From NCBI RefSeq assembly GCF_000317105.1, contig NC_019693.1, forward strand, positions 4,403,227 to 4,467,226: a DNA stretch of 64,000 bases. The letters are read 5' to 3'. Positions 1-9,354 of the stretch are shown piece after piece; position 1 is the stretch's first letter; the number at the start of each line of letters is the position of its first letter. The notes beneath the pieces are model-generated. The model ran no database searches, was not told where the DNA came from, and saw nothing but the letters and a program-made list of their open reading frames with translations. The stretch comes from Oscillatoria acuminata PCC 6304 (GTDB lineage: Bacteria > Cyanobacteriota > Cyanobacteriia > Cyanobacteriales > Laspinemataceae). Both the position numbers and the translations under genes were made by a program.

Positions 1-1
1 C

Positions 2-3000
2 AAAAGTTGGATTGCAAATCTCCATCCGGATGATTTCAAGCGGGTGCAATCGGAGTGGTTTTTAGCGGCTGAAACTCGGATGCCGTTTAAGTCAGAATAT
101 CGGTTTGTTCGTCCTGATGGGATTGTGGTGTGGGCGATCGGGCAGGCGATCGCTGAAATTGGCGAAGATGGCTTAGTCAAGGGCTATCTGGGCACCATTA
201 CCGATATCAGCGAACGCAAACGGGCGGAAATTGCCTTACAGCAGCAGCTAAAACGGGAACGCCTGGTGAGTTCGATTCAGGAACGGATTCGATCCTCTCT
301 TGACTTAGAAGAAGTCCTGGAAACGGCAGTGAAGGAAGTTAGAGGATTTTTAGCCACGGACCGAATTTTAATTTACCGTTTTAGCCCGGATTGGAGTGGG
401 GTGATTGCGGTTGAGTCTGTCGGTTCTGACTGGATGTCCGTCAAAGGAATTGAAATCGAAGATCGCTGTTTCATTGAAACCCATATTCCTCTGTACGCGC
501 AAGGTCGAATTCGGGCGATTGATAATATTCACACCACTGGACTCTCCGAATGTCATGTAGAACTCCTCAGTCAGTTTGCAGTTCAAGCAAATCTCGTGGT
601 TCCTCTGCGCCAAGGGGAACAACTCTGGGGATTGCTGATTGCTCATCATTGTAGCGGCGAAAGACAATGGCATGAATCGGAAATTGAATCTCTGCGGCAG
701 CTTTCGGTGCAATTGTCGATCGCCATTCAACAATGTACCCTATTTGAGCAAGCTAAAACTGAACTGCTGGAACGCAAACGGGCTGAAGATGCCTTGCGGG
801 AAAGTGAGGAACGGTTTAAATTAGCTGTATCCGGGACGAATGATGGGATTTGGGATTGGGATTTAAAAAATGACCAGATTTATTACTCCCCAGTCTGGAT
901 GCAAATTTTAGGCTATGAGGAGGGAGAATTACCCTATCGAGTTAGCACTTGGTTTAACAAGGTGCACCCAGACGATTTGTCTGTGGCGATGCAAACCCTC
1001 CAAGACCATGTGCAAGGGCAAAATCCCCTTTACTATTATCATACCCACCGCATGGAACGGAAAGATAAGAGTTGGATTTGGGTAGAAGTCAAGGGCAAAT
1101 GTATCCGGAATGAAGCGGGAGAAGCCTACCGACTCACGGGGACTTTAACGGATATTACAGAACGCAAACAAGCGGAAGAAGCGTTACAGGAAAGTGTGCA
1201 ACGGGAACGAGCCCTGTCCCAAGTGATTCAACGGATGCGGGAGACGCTGGATTTGGAAACGATTTTTTCGGCAACCACGCGGGAATTGCGCCAGGTGCTC
1301 AAGTGCGATCGCGTTTTAGTTCACCATTTTCATGACGACTGGCGAGGTGAGGTAGTGGCCGAATCCACGGGTCCCGAATGGATTTCTTTAATGGATAACA
1401 TCCAGGATTTACCCGAAACTGCCGTGAACCTAAACGGGGGCGACGCTGATTCACTAGAGGACCCGGAGGTTGCGTTGGAAGATTGGTATATGCAATCTGC
1501 TCGAACTGAACACTGGAATTCAGGCTTGACTTATTTGGCAGTTGAAGATGTTTACAGTGCAGGCTTTGATGAGGCTTACCTGAATATTTTAGAGCAATTT
1601 CAAGCCAAAGCCTATATTATTGTGCCGATTTTTTCCGGGAATAAACTCTGGGGATTATTAGCCAGCTATCAAAATAGCGGTTCTCGCCACTGGAAGGAAG
1701 CGGAAATTAAAGTTGTGGTTCAAATTGGCAATCAGTTGGGAGTCGCCCTCCAGCAAGCGGAGTTACTGGAAAAAACTCAGCGACAATCCCACGCCCTCCA
1801 AAAAGCCGCCCTCGCTGCGGATGCCGCAAACCGGGCTAAAAGTGAGTTTCTCGCCAATATGAGCCATGAACTGAGAACTCCCCTGAATGCGATTCTAGGG
1901 TTTACTCAAGTCATGGCCCGGGATGCTTCCTTGAAACCTGAAAATCATGAGCATTTGAAAATTATTAATCGGGCAGGCGGGCATCTTTTAGCATTAATTA
2001 ATGATGTGCTAGAAATGTCCAAAATTGAAGCGGGAAGAATGAGCTTTAATTCGGTTAATTTTGATTTGCTTAATTTGCTGAAATCGTTAAATGAAATGTT
2101 TCAGATCAAGGCAGAATCTAAGCAACTCCAGATTATTTTTGAGGGGTGGGATGAGCTTCCTCAGTTTGTGAAAACCGATGAGAGTAAATTGCGGCAGGTC
2201 CTGATTAATATTGTGGGGAATGCCATTAAGTTTACGGAAACAGGTCACGTTATCCTCCGGATTGAGGTGACAGATGCCCCGACGGGGGTAAATCCTGACC
2301 CCGGGGATTTTTCGGACTCCGGTAATCCGGGTAAGTTCTTATATTTTGAAATTGAGGATACGGGTCCAGGGATCGCCCCGGAGGAGATGGGGAAATTGTT
2401 TGAACCCTTTGGACAAACGGAAACAGGACGGAAATCGCAGCAAGGGACGGGTCTGGGTTTACCAATTAGCCGAAAGTTCGTACAATTGATGGGAGGCGAT
2501 ATTCAGGTCACCAGCATCGTAGGTCAAGGAACGGTGTTTGCCTTTGCCGTGGCGATCGCACCGAGTAGCGAAGGGGAGGTTCAAACTCGCCAAACCAAGC
2601 GCCGTGCAGTGGCGATCGCCCCCCAAGCTCAGGCGAACGAATCTCGCATCTTAGTCGTGGATGATGCCTTTGAAAGTCGTCTGTTGTTGAAAACAATCCT
2701 GAAATCCCTGGGATTTCAAGTACAAGAGGCAGAGAACGGCCAAGGGGCGATCGCGGTTTATCAAAGTTGGAAACCTCACTTAATTTTAATGGATATGCAA
2801 ATGCCTGTCATGGATGGTTATGAAGCCACCCGACATATTAAAAGTACCGCTCAGGGTCAAAAAACGACCATTGTAGCGTTAACTGCCAGTGCTTTTGAGG
2901 AAGAAAGAAAAATGATTTTAGATGCCGGTTGCGATGACTTCATTCGCAAGCCGTTCCTAGAAGAATTGTTGCTGGAAACCATCGGAAGATATCTGAATAT

Positions 3001-3280
3001 TGATTATATTTTTGAAGACCTCTCCCCGGACCAGAACCGCCCCCAGCCAGATAGTCCTACCTCCCAATATTCCCTCTCCCCGGAGGCTTTAAAAGTGATG
3101 CCCGAAAGTTGGATTAATCAGCTTTCTGATGCCGCCACGCAATGCAGCGATGATTTGATTTTACGCTTACTCGAAGAGATTCCCCCGGATTTGGCCCCCT
3201 TATCCCAAGCCTTAGCAGAGTTAGCTCATAACTATCAGTTTGATCTAATTGAGGAATTAACTCAACAGGAGGGCCAATGA
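2..3280 (+). CDS. Hybrid sensor histidine kinase/response regulator (PAS-GAF-PAS-GAF-HK-REC), 5' partial
   Basis: The frame is open to the left edge, and upstream codons encode a PAS-like stretch (W-x-x-LHPDDF), so the N-terminus lies outside the window. Numbering from the GTG at position 44: end of a PAS/PAC domain (1-60), GAF (about 75-235), PAS (245-375), GAF (395-580), HisKA with the phosphorylatable His608 in MSHELRTP, HATPase with N box near 723 and G boxes DTGPGIAP and GTGLGL (770-805), and a receiver from about 867 with acceptor Asp near 915 (LILMDMQMP). The last 80 residues form a helical tail without a clear Hpt histidine. No transmembrane segment is visible in this part, so it is probably cytosolic; the ligand is unknown. 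It overlaps the next gene by 4 bases (ATGA), so the two are probably co-translated as a signalling pair. Confidence 0.93.
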   Translation, partial: KSWIANLHPDDFKRVQSEWFLAAETRMPFKSEYRFVRPDGIVVWAIGQAIAEIGEDGLVKGYLGTITDISERKRAEIALQQQLKRERLVSSIQERIRSSLDLEEVLETAVKEVRGFLATDRILIYRFSPDWSGVIAVESVGSDWMSVKGIEIEDRCFIETHIPLYAQGRIRAIDNIHTTGLSECHVELLSQFAVQANLVVPLRQGEQLWGLLIAHHCSGERQWHESEIESLRQLSVQLSIAIQQCTLFEQAKTELLERKRAEDALRESEERFKLAVSGTNDGIWDWDLKNDQIYYSPVWMQILGYEEGELPYRVSTWFNKVHPDDLSVAMQTLQDHVQGQNPLYYYHTHRMERKDKSWIWVEVKGKCIRNEAGEAYRLTGTLTDITERKQAEEALQESVQRERALSQVIQRMRETLDLETIFSATTRELRQVLKCDRVLVHHFHDDWRGEVVAESTGPEWISLMDNIQDLPETAVNLNGGDADSLEDPEVALEDWYMQSARTEHWNSGLTYLAVEDVYSAGFDEAYLNILEQFQAKAYIIVPIFSGNKLWGLLASYQNSGSRHWKEAEIKVVVQIGNQLGVALQQAELLEKTQRQSHALQKAALAADAANRAKSEFLANMSHELRTPLNAILGFTQVMARDASLKPENHEHLKIINRAGGHLLALINDVLEMSKIEAGRMSFNSVNFDLLNLLKSLNEMFQIKAESKQLQIIFEGWDELPQFVKTDESKLRQVLINIVGNAIKFTETGHVILRIEVTDAPTGVNPDPGDFSDSGNPGKFLYFEIEDTGPGIAPEEMGKLFEPFGQTETGRKSQQGTGLGLPISRKFVQLMGGDIQVTSIVGQGTVFAFAVAIAPSSEGEVQTRQTKRRAVAIAPQAQANESRILVVDDAFESRLLLKTILKSLGFQVQEAENGQGAIAVYQSWKPHLILMDMQMPVMDGYEATRHIKSTAQGQKTTIVALTASAFEEERKMILDAGCDDFIRKPFLEELLLETIGRYLNIDYIFEDLSPDQNRPQPDSPTSQYSLSPEALKVMPESWINQLSDAATQCSDDLILRLLEEIPPDLAPLSQALAELAHNYQFDLIEELTQQEGQ

Positions 3281-5112
3281 ATACTGAACCTCTTCAAACC
3301 CTCCAAAAAGATATTTTAATCGTGGATGATACCCAAGATAATCTCCGTTATCTAGCCACGATTTTAACCGAGGAAGGCTATAAAGTCCGCAAAGCCTTAA
3401 ACGGTCAGATGGCCCTCAAAGCCTGTCGCGTTGTCGTCCCTGACCTGATTTTACTGGATATCATGATGCCGGATATGAGCGGGTATCAAGTTTGCGAAAT
3501 TTTGAAAGAAAATGAGGCCACTCGCGAGATTCCGGTGATTTTTTTGAGTGCCTTAGATGATGCCTTTGATAAAGTCAAAGCCTTTAATGTCGGCGGCATC
3601 GATTACATTAGTAAACCCTTTCAATTGGAAGAGGTTTTAGCTCGCATCCAAACCCAACTCCTCCGACGGGACGCCGAATTAAAAATTCAGCAACTTAATG
3701 CCGAACTGGAAACTCGGGTCCAAGAACGCACCCTCCAACTAGAAGAGTCTAATCAAGAGTTGGTTCAGGAAATCAAGGAACGCAAGCAACTCCAAGAACG
3801 GTTACTCCATTTAGCCCTTCATGACCCCTTGACAAATTTACCCAATCGGGCGTTATTTATGGAACGATTGGCCCAAGCGATCGCCTTCCGCAAAGCCAAC
3901 CCAGACTATCAGTTTGCCGTCCTCTTTTTAGACTGCGATCGCTTTAAAGTCGTCAACGATTCTCTGGGTCATCTTGTCGGAGATGAACTCCTGATTGCCA
4001 TTGCCAAACGCCTCCAATCCGCCCTCCGACAAGAAGATACCTTAGCTCGATTAGGCGGCGATGAATTTGCAGTCCTCGTGGAAGAACTCCCCACCCTTGA
4101 CCGTGCGCAAACCATCGCCGATCGCATCTTACACTCTTTAACCGAACCCTTTCAACTCTCCCGTTATGAAGTCTTTATTAATGCCAGTATCGGCATTACC
4201 CTCAGCAGTTTCTATCACGAAAAACCCGAATATCTCCTCCGGGATGCGGACACCGCCATGTACCGAGCCAAAGCCCTAGGAAAAGGCCAATATTACCTCT
4301 TTGATCCGGGGATGCATGACGAAGCATTAAACCGTCTCCAGCTTGAAAACGACTTGCGACGGGCCGTAGAACGACTGGAGTTTAAAGTTTATTATCAGCC
4401 GATTATTTCCCTGACGACGGGCAGAATTTACGGCTTTGAAGCCCTCGTGCGCTGGCAACATCCTACCCGGGGATTTATCTCTCCCCTCGACTTTATCCCC
4501 ATCGCCGAAGAAACAGGTTTAATCGCCAATATTGACCTATGGGTATTAGGAGAAACCGTCCGACAACTCCAAGCATGGCAACATCAAAATCTGATTAATG
4601 ACACCGTAACTTGTAGTGTCAATTTATCAGCGCGGCATTTTCTGCAATTTTCGTTTATCCAGCATCTGCGGGAACTCTTGGAATCCACCCAAATCAATCC
4701 TCAAATGATTAAACTGGAAATTACCGAAAGTGCGATCGCCAATAAAAACCAAGCCACCCTGGATATTCTCCACCAAATTCGCGACTGCCAGATTGAACTA
4801 AGCATTGATGACTTTGGCACCGGCTATTCTTCCTTAAGTTACCTGGAAGAATTTCCCGTCAATGTCCTCAAAATTGACCGTTCCTTTATCAAGCGCATCG
4901 ATGGTCAGGAACATCAGTGCGGATTAGTTCCCGGGATTATCGGAATTGCTCACACAATGGGCATGATTGCGATCGCTGAAGGGGTGGAAACACCCATCCA
5001 ATTAGAAAAACTCCGAGGATTAGGCTGTGATTTCGCCCAGGGATACCTCTTTTCTAAACCTTTAGATCCAGAGGCGATCGGCGAATTATTAGCCCGTTCT
5101 CCCCAGTGGTAA
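3277..5112 (+). CDS. Response regulator with GGDEF and EAL domains (cyclic di-GMP turnover)
   Basis: This 611-residue protein has a receiver domain (about 10-125, LLDIMMPDMSG), a coiled-coil linker (130-170), a GGDEF domain and an EAL domain. GGDEF is intact at residues 260-264, and an RQED inhibitory I-site lies exactly five residues before it, so a diguanylate cyclase with product inhibition is expected. The EAL domain also looks complete: FEALVRW at 387, EITESA, DDFGTGYSS, KIDRSF and EGVET. Both synthesis and hydrolysis of cyclic di-GMP are therefore possible, and which dominates cannot be read from sequence. The start overlaps the stop of the upstream hybrid kinase, which makes that kinase the likely phosphodonor. 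It is followed by a repeat-rich gap. Confidence 0.94.
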   Translation: MNTEPLQTLQKDILIVDDTQDNLRYLATILTEEGYKVRKALNGQMALKACRVVVPDLILLDIMMPDMSGYQVCEILKENEATREIPVIFLSALDDAFDKVKAFNVGGIDYISKPFQLEEVLARIQTQLLRRDAELKIQQLNAELETRVQERTLQLEESNQELVQEIKERKQLQERLLHLALHDPLTNLPNRALFMERLAQAIAFRKANPDYQFAVLFLDCDRFKVVNDSLGHLVGDELLIAIAKRLQSALRQEDTLARLGGDEFAVLVEELPTLDRAQTIADRILHSLTEPFQLSRYEVFINASIGITLSSFYHEKPEYLLRDADTAMYRAKALGKGQYYLFDPGMHDEALNRLQLENDLRRAVERLEFKVYYQPIISLTTGRIYGFEALVRWQHPTRGFISPLDFIPIAEETGLIANIDLWVLGETVRQLQAWQHQNLINDTVTCSVNLSARHFLQFSFIQHLRELLESTQINPQMIKLEITESAIANKNQATLDILHQIRDCQIELSIDDFGTGYSSLSYLEEFPVNVLKIDRSFIKRIDGQEHQCGLVPGIIGIAHTMGMIAIAEGVETPIQLEKLRGLGCDFAQGYLFSKPLDPEAIGELLARSPQW

Positions 5113-5176
5113 ACCTCAGCTAGGACTGGGCACAGTTGCAACCTATAAGGTTTAAACCCTAGTCCTGTCAAGGTGG

Positions 5177-5345
5177 TCAATGGAATCGAGCCTCATCCCG
5201 GTTTCTTGTAGGGGCGTATTGCATACGCCCTCTTTATCCCTCAATGGAATCGAGCCTCATCCCGGTTTCTTGTAGGGGCGTATTGCATACGCCCTCTTTA
5301 TCCCTCAATCGAATCCCGCCTCATCCCGGTTTCTTGTAGGGGCGC
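5177..5345. repeat. Tandem 64-bp repeat, about 2.6 copies, with internal palindromes
   Basis: Copies begin at 5177, 5241 and 5305, a constant 64-base period. The first two are essentially identical; the third diverges after about 40 bases. Each carries the GTAGGGGCG...CGCCC type palindrome seen again inverted at about 5365-5387. A related 28-base sequence at 5392-5419 recurs, imperfectly and in direct orientation, at 7981-8008 just outside the intron. No protein is encoded here. This looks like a nest of interspersed palindromic elements. Confidence 0.8.
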
Positions 5346-5455
5346 AATGCGCAGGCCCTCCGGAGGGCGTATGCAATACGCCCCTACAAAATCGTCATTA
5401 AATTTACCTCTTGGACAGGCGCTTCGAGAAGCGCCCCTACAAGAAACCCTGATTT

Positions 5456-7979
5456 ATTAGGGGTCGAGAATGGAGTCACCTCCATCCCCTCCCATTCAGA
5501 ACCGGACATGAGACTTTCACCTCATCCGGCTCCTAGTTTAGACGCCCATTGTCATTGGTACGACTTGACGTTCTGCATATCTTCAGCCGTCTTTTTATCG
5601 TGACAGTGCCGATGCAATAACTGTAGATTTCGGTATTCATCTTTACCTCCCATTGAGAGTGGCTGGATGTGGTCAACCTCCATCAAGTCTTCCATTGCGA
5701 AATATTGTCCGCAACGTGAACATCGGCCTGAGTGCTTTTTAAGCAATTTTGCTACTCGCATTGGAACTTCTAATGAGGTTCCTCTTCTAGTTGCCCAATA
5801 ACTCCAATTTCCGTCATACGGGGATGCTTCTGGCTTGACCAATGTATGCCTTGTAATTTGAGTATAGGAGTGTTTCCAGAGACTTAATCCGTCTTTTGCT
5901 TGAAACAGCCACTTCTCATTTCTTTCCTTTCCGTTTCCGATTTTAACCGTGACCTTATGGAAATATTTTCTCAGCTTTTCAAGGTTTGCCTGACCGCATC
6001 TTGATACTGTCCATGCCCTCAATTGTTGCCAAATATTATGGTCCATTTGGTTGAAGGTTTCCATTGAAACTACTCCTGAGTAGTAATTACTCCACCCTCT
6101 GATGATTGGGTTTAGTCTACTTATCAGAGCCGCTTGGGGTGCAGTTTTATGATTTTTGATGACACCCTTTAGCGCTTCACTGTGGGCTTTGATTGCTTTG
6201 GCGCTTGGCTTGATATGGGTTTTATGCCCGATTAGTCTGCTGTTTGCGCCTCCTGTTTTCCCGGACTTGTATTTACCTACTGGATATTGCCTGATGGTAA
6301 ATCCGAGAAAATCAAATCCTGGTGTGACCTTTTCTCCATTTACTTCGATTTCTCTAAGTGTGTGGCATATTTTGGTCTTTTCAGGTTTAAGCTCAAGTCC
6401 TACAAACTTTAGCCAGTTTTCCAAAGCTATCTTGCATTGATTGATGATTTCAATCTCTGGTGAGATTACTACGAAATCATCAGCATATCTGATTAAGGTG
6501 GCCTTGACTTTCTGACCTTTCCTTTTTGGATACAGTTCTTCGATTAACCTGGCCATTCCATCCAATGCAATGTTGGCCAGGAGTGGACTTATTACCCCTC
6601 CTTGAGGTGTCCCGCTTTCAGTATCCTCAAATATGCCATTATCCACTACCCCTGCCTTTAACCATTGTTTGATTTGGCGACGGTGTTGTAAACAACAATC
6701 TAATTTGGACAGTAGGTATTCATGGTTAATCTTGTCGAAGCATTTGGTTATATCTGCATCTAGGACATAGTAACTGCCCTGATTTATGGATGCGTAGATA
6801 CGACCTATTGCGTCGTGAGCAGAGCGTCCGGGTCGAAACCCATAGCTCGTCCCTTCAAACCTAGCTTCCCATTCGGGTTCTAAGGCTTGTTTAACCAAGG
6901 CTTGCTCGGCTCTATCTCTAATGATTGGGATACCCAATGGGCGCTTTTCATCACGTCCTGGTTTGGGAATCCAAACCCTTCTGAGTGCTTTGGCTTTAGA
7001 GTGTTTACCAAGGTCCTTAGCAAGTTCGAGACGTTGTTTGGGTTTTAAGGATTTTACACCATCTATCCCTGCCGTCTTCTTGCCTTGGTTATCTTGGGTC
7101 ACTTTCCTGACCGCTAAGAGCCTAGCGTAGTATGATGAAGTTAGAAGTTTTTGCAACCTTCTTGCTTTGGCATCCTGTCCCGATTTAGCCGCTTGGAAAA
7201 TACGTTTTTGCAACTTAAATACTTTTCTTTGAACTTTTGTCCAAGGAATTGCGTTCCATGTTTCCGTAGTCTTTAAACTCGTTTTAACCGTATTCATTGC
7301 TACTGTCATCCTTTCCTTGCATCTAAACCGTAACCTGTTAGCCTATCCATTCCATTACCGAATGGCGTTTTGCTTCGGGTTACATCTCACCCCCTCAGTG
7401 CTGACGCTTACACTTATCACTACTTAGGTAATCGACCAATTACTAAGAGCATCTGAGGGGTTATAACGTTCCGTCTATGTGGGTGATTCGCTTTTAGGCT
7501 TGTCCTATCTCCCGGTGGAATTGAGGGTTTGTGTAGAGGAATACGAAAAGCCTCTACCTTTCCACGTATCCTTTTTGGATGCAGTGTTTCATCCCATTTC
7601 ACTGCTCATTTTTTACGAGAGTTCAAGCCGGACATTCAGTTTCCTTAGCCATGAGCGATTGGCAGTGGTCTCTATTGTGGTGTTGGGCTACCTCTTAGAG
7701 CCTTCCGTTCCCCGCTTCAATCCTAGGGTCGTGACTCCTAAAACTGGGGGTGGCTATCGCCGTTGCACCTGAAAAGTGTTGCCAACAAATTATTGCACTA
7801 CTCATCAGAACCCTGTGCCGTCCTACCTTGAGTACCAAATTGGTAACTCATTTGGACACGCATAGACAGTTATGAGGTCATCTGGGACGAGTCCCTTTAT
7901 CTAACCCAAGGGGGGTTAAAGCCTCACTGGGGGTTATTTCAGGCATTTCAGCCTTATTTCACTCCCAAACGTTTCGCAC
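5456..7979 (-). mobile_element. Group II intron with HNH-type intron-encoded protein
   Basis: Read on the minus strand, the intron starts with GTGCG at 7979-7975 and ends near 5456. A 34-nt domain V hairpin occupies 5532-5499 (starts GAGCCGG, ends CCGGTTC). It is followed by a domain VI stem with an unpaired A eight bases before an AAT end. The maturase gene ends 19 bases before domain V, as expected for an ORF in domain IV. About 670 bases of ribozyme RNA (domains I-IV) precede the ORF and hold no gene of their own. Total length is about 2.5 kb. The 5' boundary follows the consensus; the 3' boundary could be off by a base or two. Confidence 0.88.
5552..7309 (-). CDS. ltrA: Group II intron reverse transcriptase/maturase with HNH endonuclease
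   Basis: This is a 585-residue intron-encoded protein. The reverse transcriptase region (about 60-350) has the catalytic YADD at 275-278 and the typical blocks IPKPGRDEKRPLGIP, YGFRPGRSAHDA and GTPQGGVISPLLANI. The maturase (X/GIIM) domain follows (about 370-480, RLNPIIRGWSNYY). The C-terminus carries an HNH nuclease (about 530-575) with CSRC, EVDHI and HRHCHD zinc and catalytic residues. Splicing and retrohoming of the surrounding intron are the expected roles. An AAGGAAAGG ribosome site lies just before the chosen ATG. All motifs are intact, so the element may still be active. The HNH arrangement suits cyanobacterial/chloroplast-like introns. Confidence 0.95.
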   Translation of the reverse strand: MTVAMNTVKTSLKTTETWNAIPWTKVQRKVFKLQKRIFQAAKSGQDAKARRLQKLLTSSYYARLLAVRKVTQDNQGKKTAGIDGVKSLKPKQRLELAKDLGKHSKAKALRRVWIPKPGRDEKRPLGIPIIRDRAEQALVKQALEPEWEARFEGTSYGFRPGRSAHDAIGRIYASINQGSYYVLDADITKCFDKINHEYLLSKLDCCLQHRRQIKQWLKAGVVDNGIFEDTESGTPQGGVISPLLANIALDGMARLIEELYPKRKGQKVKATLIRYADDFVVISPEIEIINQCKIALENWLKFVGLELKPEKTKICHTLREIEVNGEKVTPGFDFLGFTIRQYPVGKYKSGKTGGANSRLIGHKTHIKPSAKAIKAHSEALKGVIKNHKTAPQAALISRLNPIIRGWSNYYSGVVSMETFNQMDHNIWQQLRAWTVSRCGQANLEKLRKYFHKVTVKIGNGKERNEKWLFQAKDGLSLWKHSYTQITRHTLVKPEASPYDGNWSYWATRRGTSLEVPMRVAKLLKKHSGRCSRCGQYFAMEDLMEVDHIQPLSMGGKDEYRNLQLLHRHCHDKKTAEDMQNVKSYQ

Positions 7980-8016
7980 TTCGTCATTAAATTTACCACC
8001 TTGACAGGGCTAGGGT

Positions 8017-8577
8017 TTAAACCCCCGCAGGTTGTGGCAACTGCTGTAACTGCTCTAATAAGCGGCTCACTTGAGCATTGGGTTCTAAAAATGAAAACAG
8101 ATGCTTAAACCGTAATTTGCCCTCTATATCCAGTAAATACTGTGCCGGTAACGGTGCACCCAAGGCTTGTCCTGTCCCATACGCCCGAAACACTAAACAA
8201 CTCGGGTCGCACATCACCGGCATTTTTAATCCCAAATCCCGGATGACAATTTGAGATTGACGTTCATCGGTACTGGTGATTAATAACACTTCCGCACCGG
8301 CTTCTACAAACTGCTCATAAGCCGTATTCATGGCTTTAATGTGAGGAAAACAAAGGGGACAATATTGTTTTTCCGTAAAAATGCGAGTAAAATAGAGAAT
8401 GACAGGTTGTTTTTCGCGGTATTCAGAAATGCGAATCGAACCCTCCCCATTGACATGAGGAAGTTGAAAGTCAGGGGGACAAACTTCTGGGTAGAGCTTA
8501 TTCAGGGCAGGAACCGGCAGAAAATTATTGAAAAAACGTTGATTGAGTAATCCTCTAAAATCCGTAGATGTCAACAT
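8017..8577 (-). CDS. Peroxiredoxin-like (AhpC/TSA, thioredoxin-fold) protein
   Basis: The 186-residue protein has an AhpC/TSA-type thioredoxin fold: PPDFQLPHVNGEG, then VILYFTRIFTEKQYCPLC carrying a CxxC-like pair (YCPLC), then VLLITSTDERQSQ. It is likely a thiol peroxidase or redox protein, but its spacing differs from classical 2-Cys peroxiredoxins, so the substrate is unknown. No signal peptide is seen. It lies downstream of a canonical peroxiredoxin on the same strand, with a hairpin between them. The final residues (PQPAGV) and the stop codon lie at the edge of an inverted-repeat arm. Confidence 0.8.
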   Translation of the reverse strand: MLTSTDFRGLLNQRFFNNFLPVPALNKLYPEVCPPDFQLPHVNGEGSIRISEYREKQPVILYFTRIFTEKQYCPLCFPHIKAMNTAYEQFVEAGAEVLLITSTDERQSQIVIRDLGLKMPVMCDPSCLVFRAYGTGQALGAPLPAQYLLDIEGKLRFKHLFSFLEPNAQVSRLLEQLQQLPQPAGV

Positions 8578-8627
8578 GGTTTAAACCTCTTGATCTAATT
8601 CATTAAAGAAAATCATGCTTAAATTTT

Positions 8628-8676
8628 AAACCCAACTCAATCCCTGCTGAAGTAGCTTGAGGAAAGAGTTGGGTTT
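8628..8676 (-). terminator. Stem-loop after the 2-Cys peroxiredoxin gene
   Basis: Arms 8628-8638 and 8666-8676 are perfect 11-bp reverse complements (AAACCCAACTC and GAGTTGGGTTT) with a 27-base loop. Read on the minus strand it follows the peroxiredoxin stop and is followed by an A/T-rich stretch, so it could terminate or attenuate transcription into the next gene. The T-run is weak. Confidence 0.45.
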
Positions 8677-8742
8677 CAAAGGGTTGAAAGGGAAGGGGGA
8701 TCAAGTTCCAATCCCGATCGCCTCCGGAACCAATCCCACCAA

Positions 8743-9354
8743 TTAGATAGCGGCAAAGAATTCTTTAGACTTCTTGGGATCCGGGTTCATCGTCTTCGCA
8801 CCGGGTTGCCAACCTGCGGGACAAACTTCATCGGGGTGAGTTTGAACGTGCTGGATCGCTTGCAGAATCCGCAGAGTTTCTTCGACATTACGGCCAAATG
8901 CCAGGTTATTGATAGTGGCGTGCTGGATCACACCGTCTTTGTCGATGATAAACAGTCCACGCAGAGCAATTCCCGCTTCAGGATCGAGGACATTGTAAGC
9001 GGAACTAATTTCCTTCTTGATATCGGAAACCAGAGGATAGTTCAAGTCGCCGAGACCCCCAGACTTGCGATCGGTTTGGATCCAAGCCAGGTGAGAAAAT
9101 TCACTGTCAACCGACACACCCAACACTTCGGTGTTCAGTTGGCTGAATTTTCCATGACTATCGCTAAACGCGGTAATTTCCGTCGGACAAACAAAGGTAA
9201 AGTCCAGGGGATAGAAGAACAACACCACATATTTACCCCGGTAGTCCGAGAGTTTGATGGTTTTGAACTCTTGATCCACAACGGCAGTGGCAGTGAAGTC
9301 GGGGGCCTGTTGGCCGACGCGGATACATCCTTCGGTCATTGTTTGATTCTCCAT
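8743..9354 (-). CDS. 2-Cys peroxiredoxin (thioredoxin peroxidase)
   Basis: This protein reduces hydrogen peroxide and alkyl hydroperoxides using thioredoxin-type donors in the cytosol. The peroxidatic cysteine sits in [17 protein letters not shown] and the resolving cysteine in [10 protein letters not shown]. The eukaryotic-type GGLGD loop and a C-terminal YF-like tail (KEFFAAI) suggest a form prone to over-oxidation. A GTG 21 bases further upstream would add seven residues; the ATG giving MENQTMTEG fits family length (about 203 residues) better, and an ATG at 9339 is also possible. No strong ribosome site decides between them. Transcription probably starts in the 9.4-kb gap. Confidence 0.93.
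   Translation of the reverse strand: MENQTMTEGCIRVGQQAPDFTATAVVDQEFKTIKLSDYRGKYVVLFFYPLDFTFVCPTEITAFSDSHGKFSQLNTEVLGVSVDSEFSHLAWIQTDRKSGGLGDLNYPLVSDIKKEISSAYNVLDPEAGIALRGLFIIDKDGVIQHATINNLAFGRNVEETLRILQAIQHVQTHPDEVCPAGWQPGAKTMNPDPKKSKEFFAAI

Larger units (their letters stand above)
5149..8023. repeat. 29-bp inverted repeat split apart by tandem repeats and a group II intron
   Basis: The left arm is 5149-5177 and the right arm 7995-8023; they are reverse complements at 28 of 29 positions. They lie between convergent genes ending at 5112 and 8017, so together they probably once formed a bidirectional terminator or an interspersed palindrome. The right arm contains the stop codon of the peroxiredoxin-like gene. 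Weaker similarity continues outside both arms (AGGTTG and CAACTG blocks). The intervening 2.8 kb holds 64-bp repeats and the group II intron. Confidence 0.75.

Noticed and set aside
5177-5345. Tandem repeat considered as a CRISPR array
   Set aside because: The 64-base units are directly adjacent without spacers and contain palindromes; no cas genes are near.
7479-7772. Plus-strand open frame of 97 codons
   Set aside because: It lies in the ribozyme domains of the group II intron and has no known motif.
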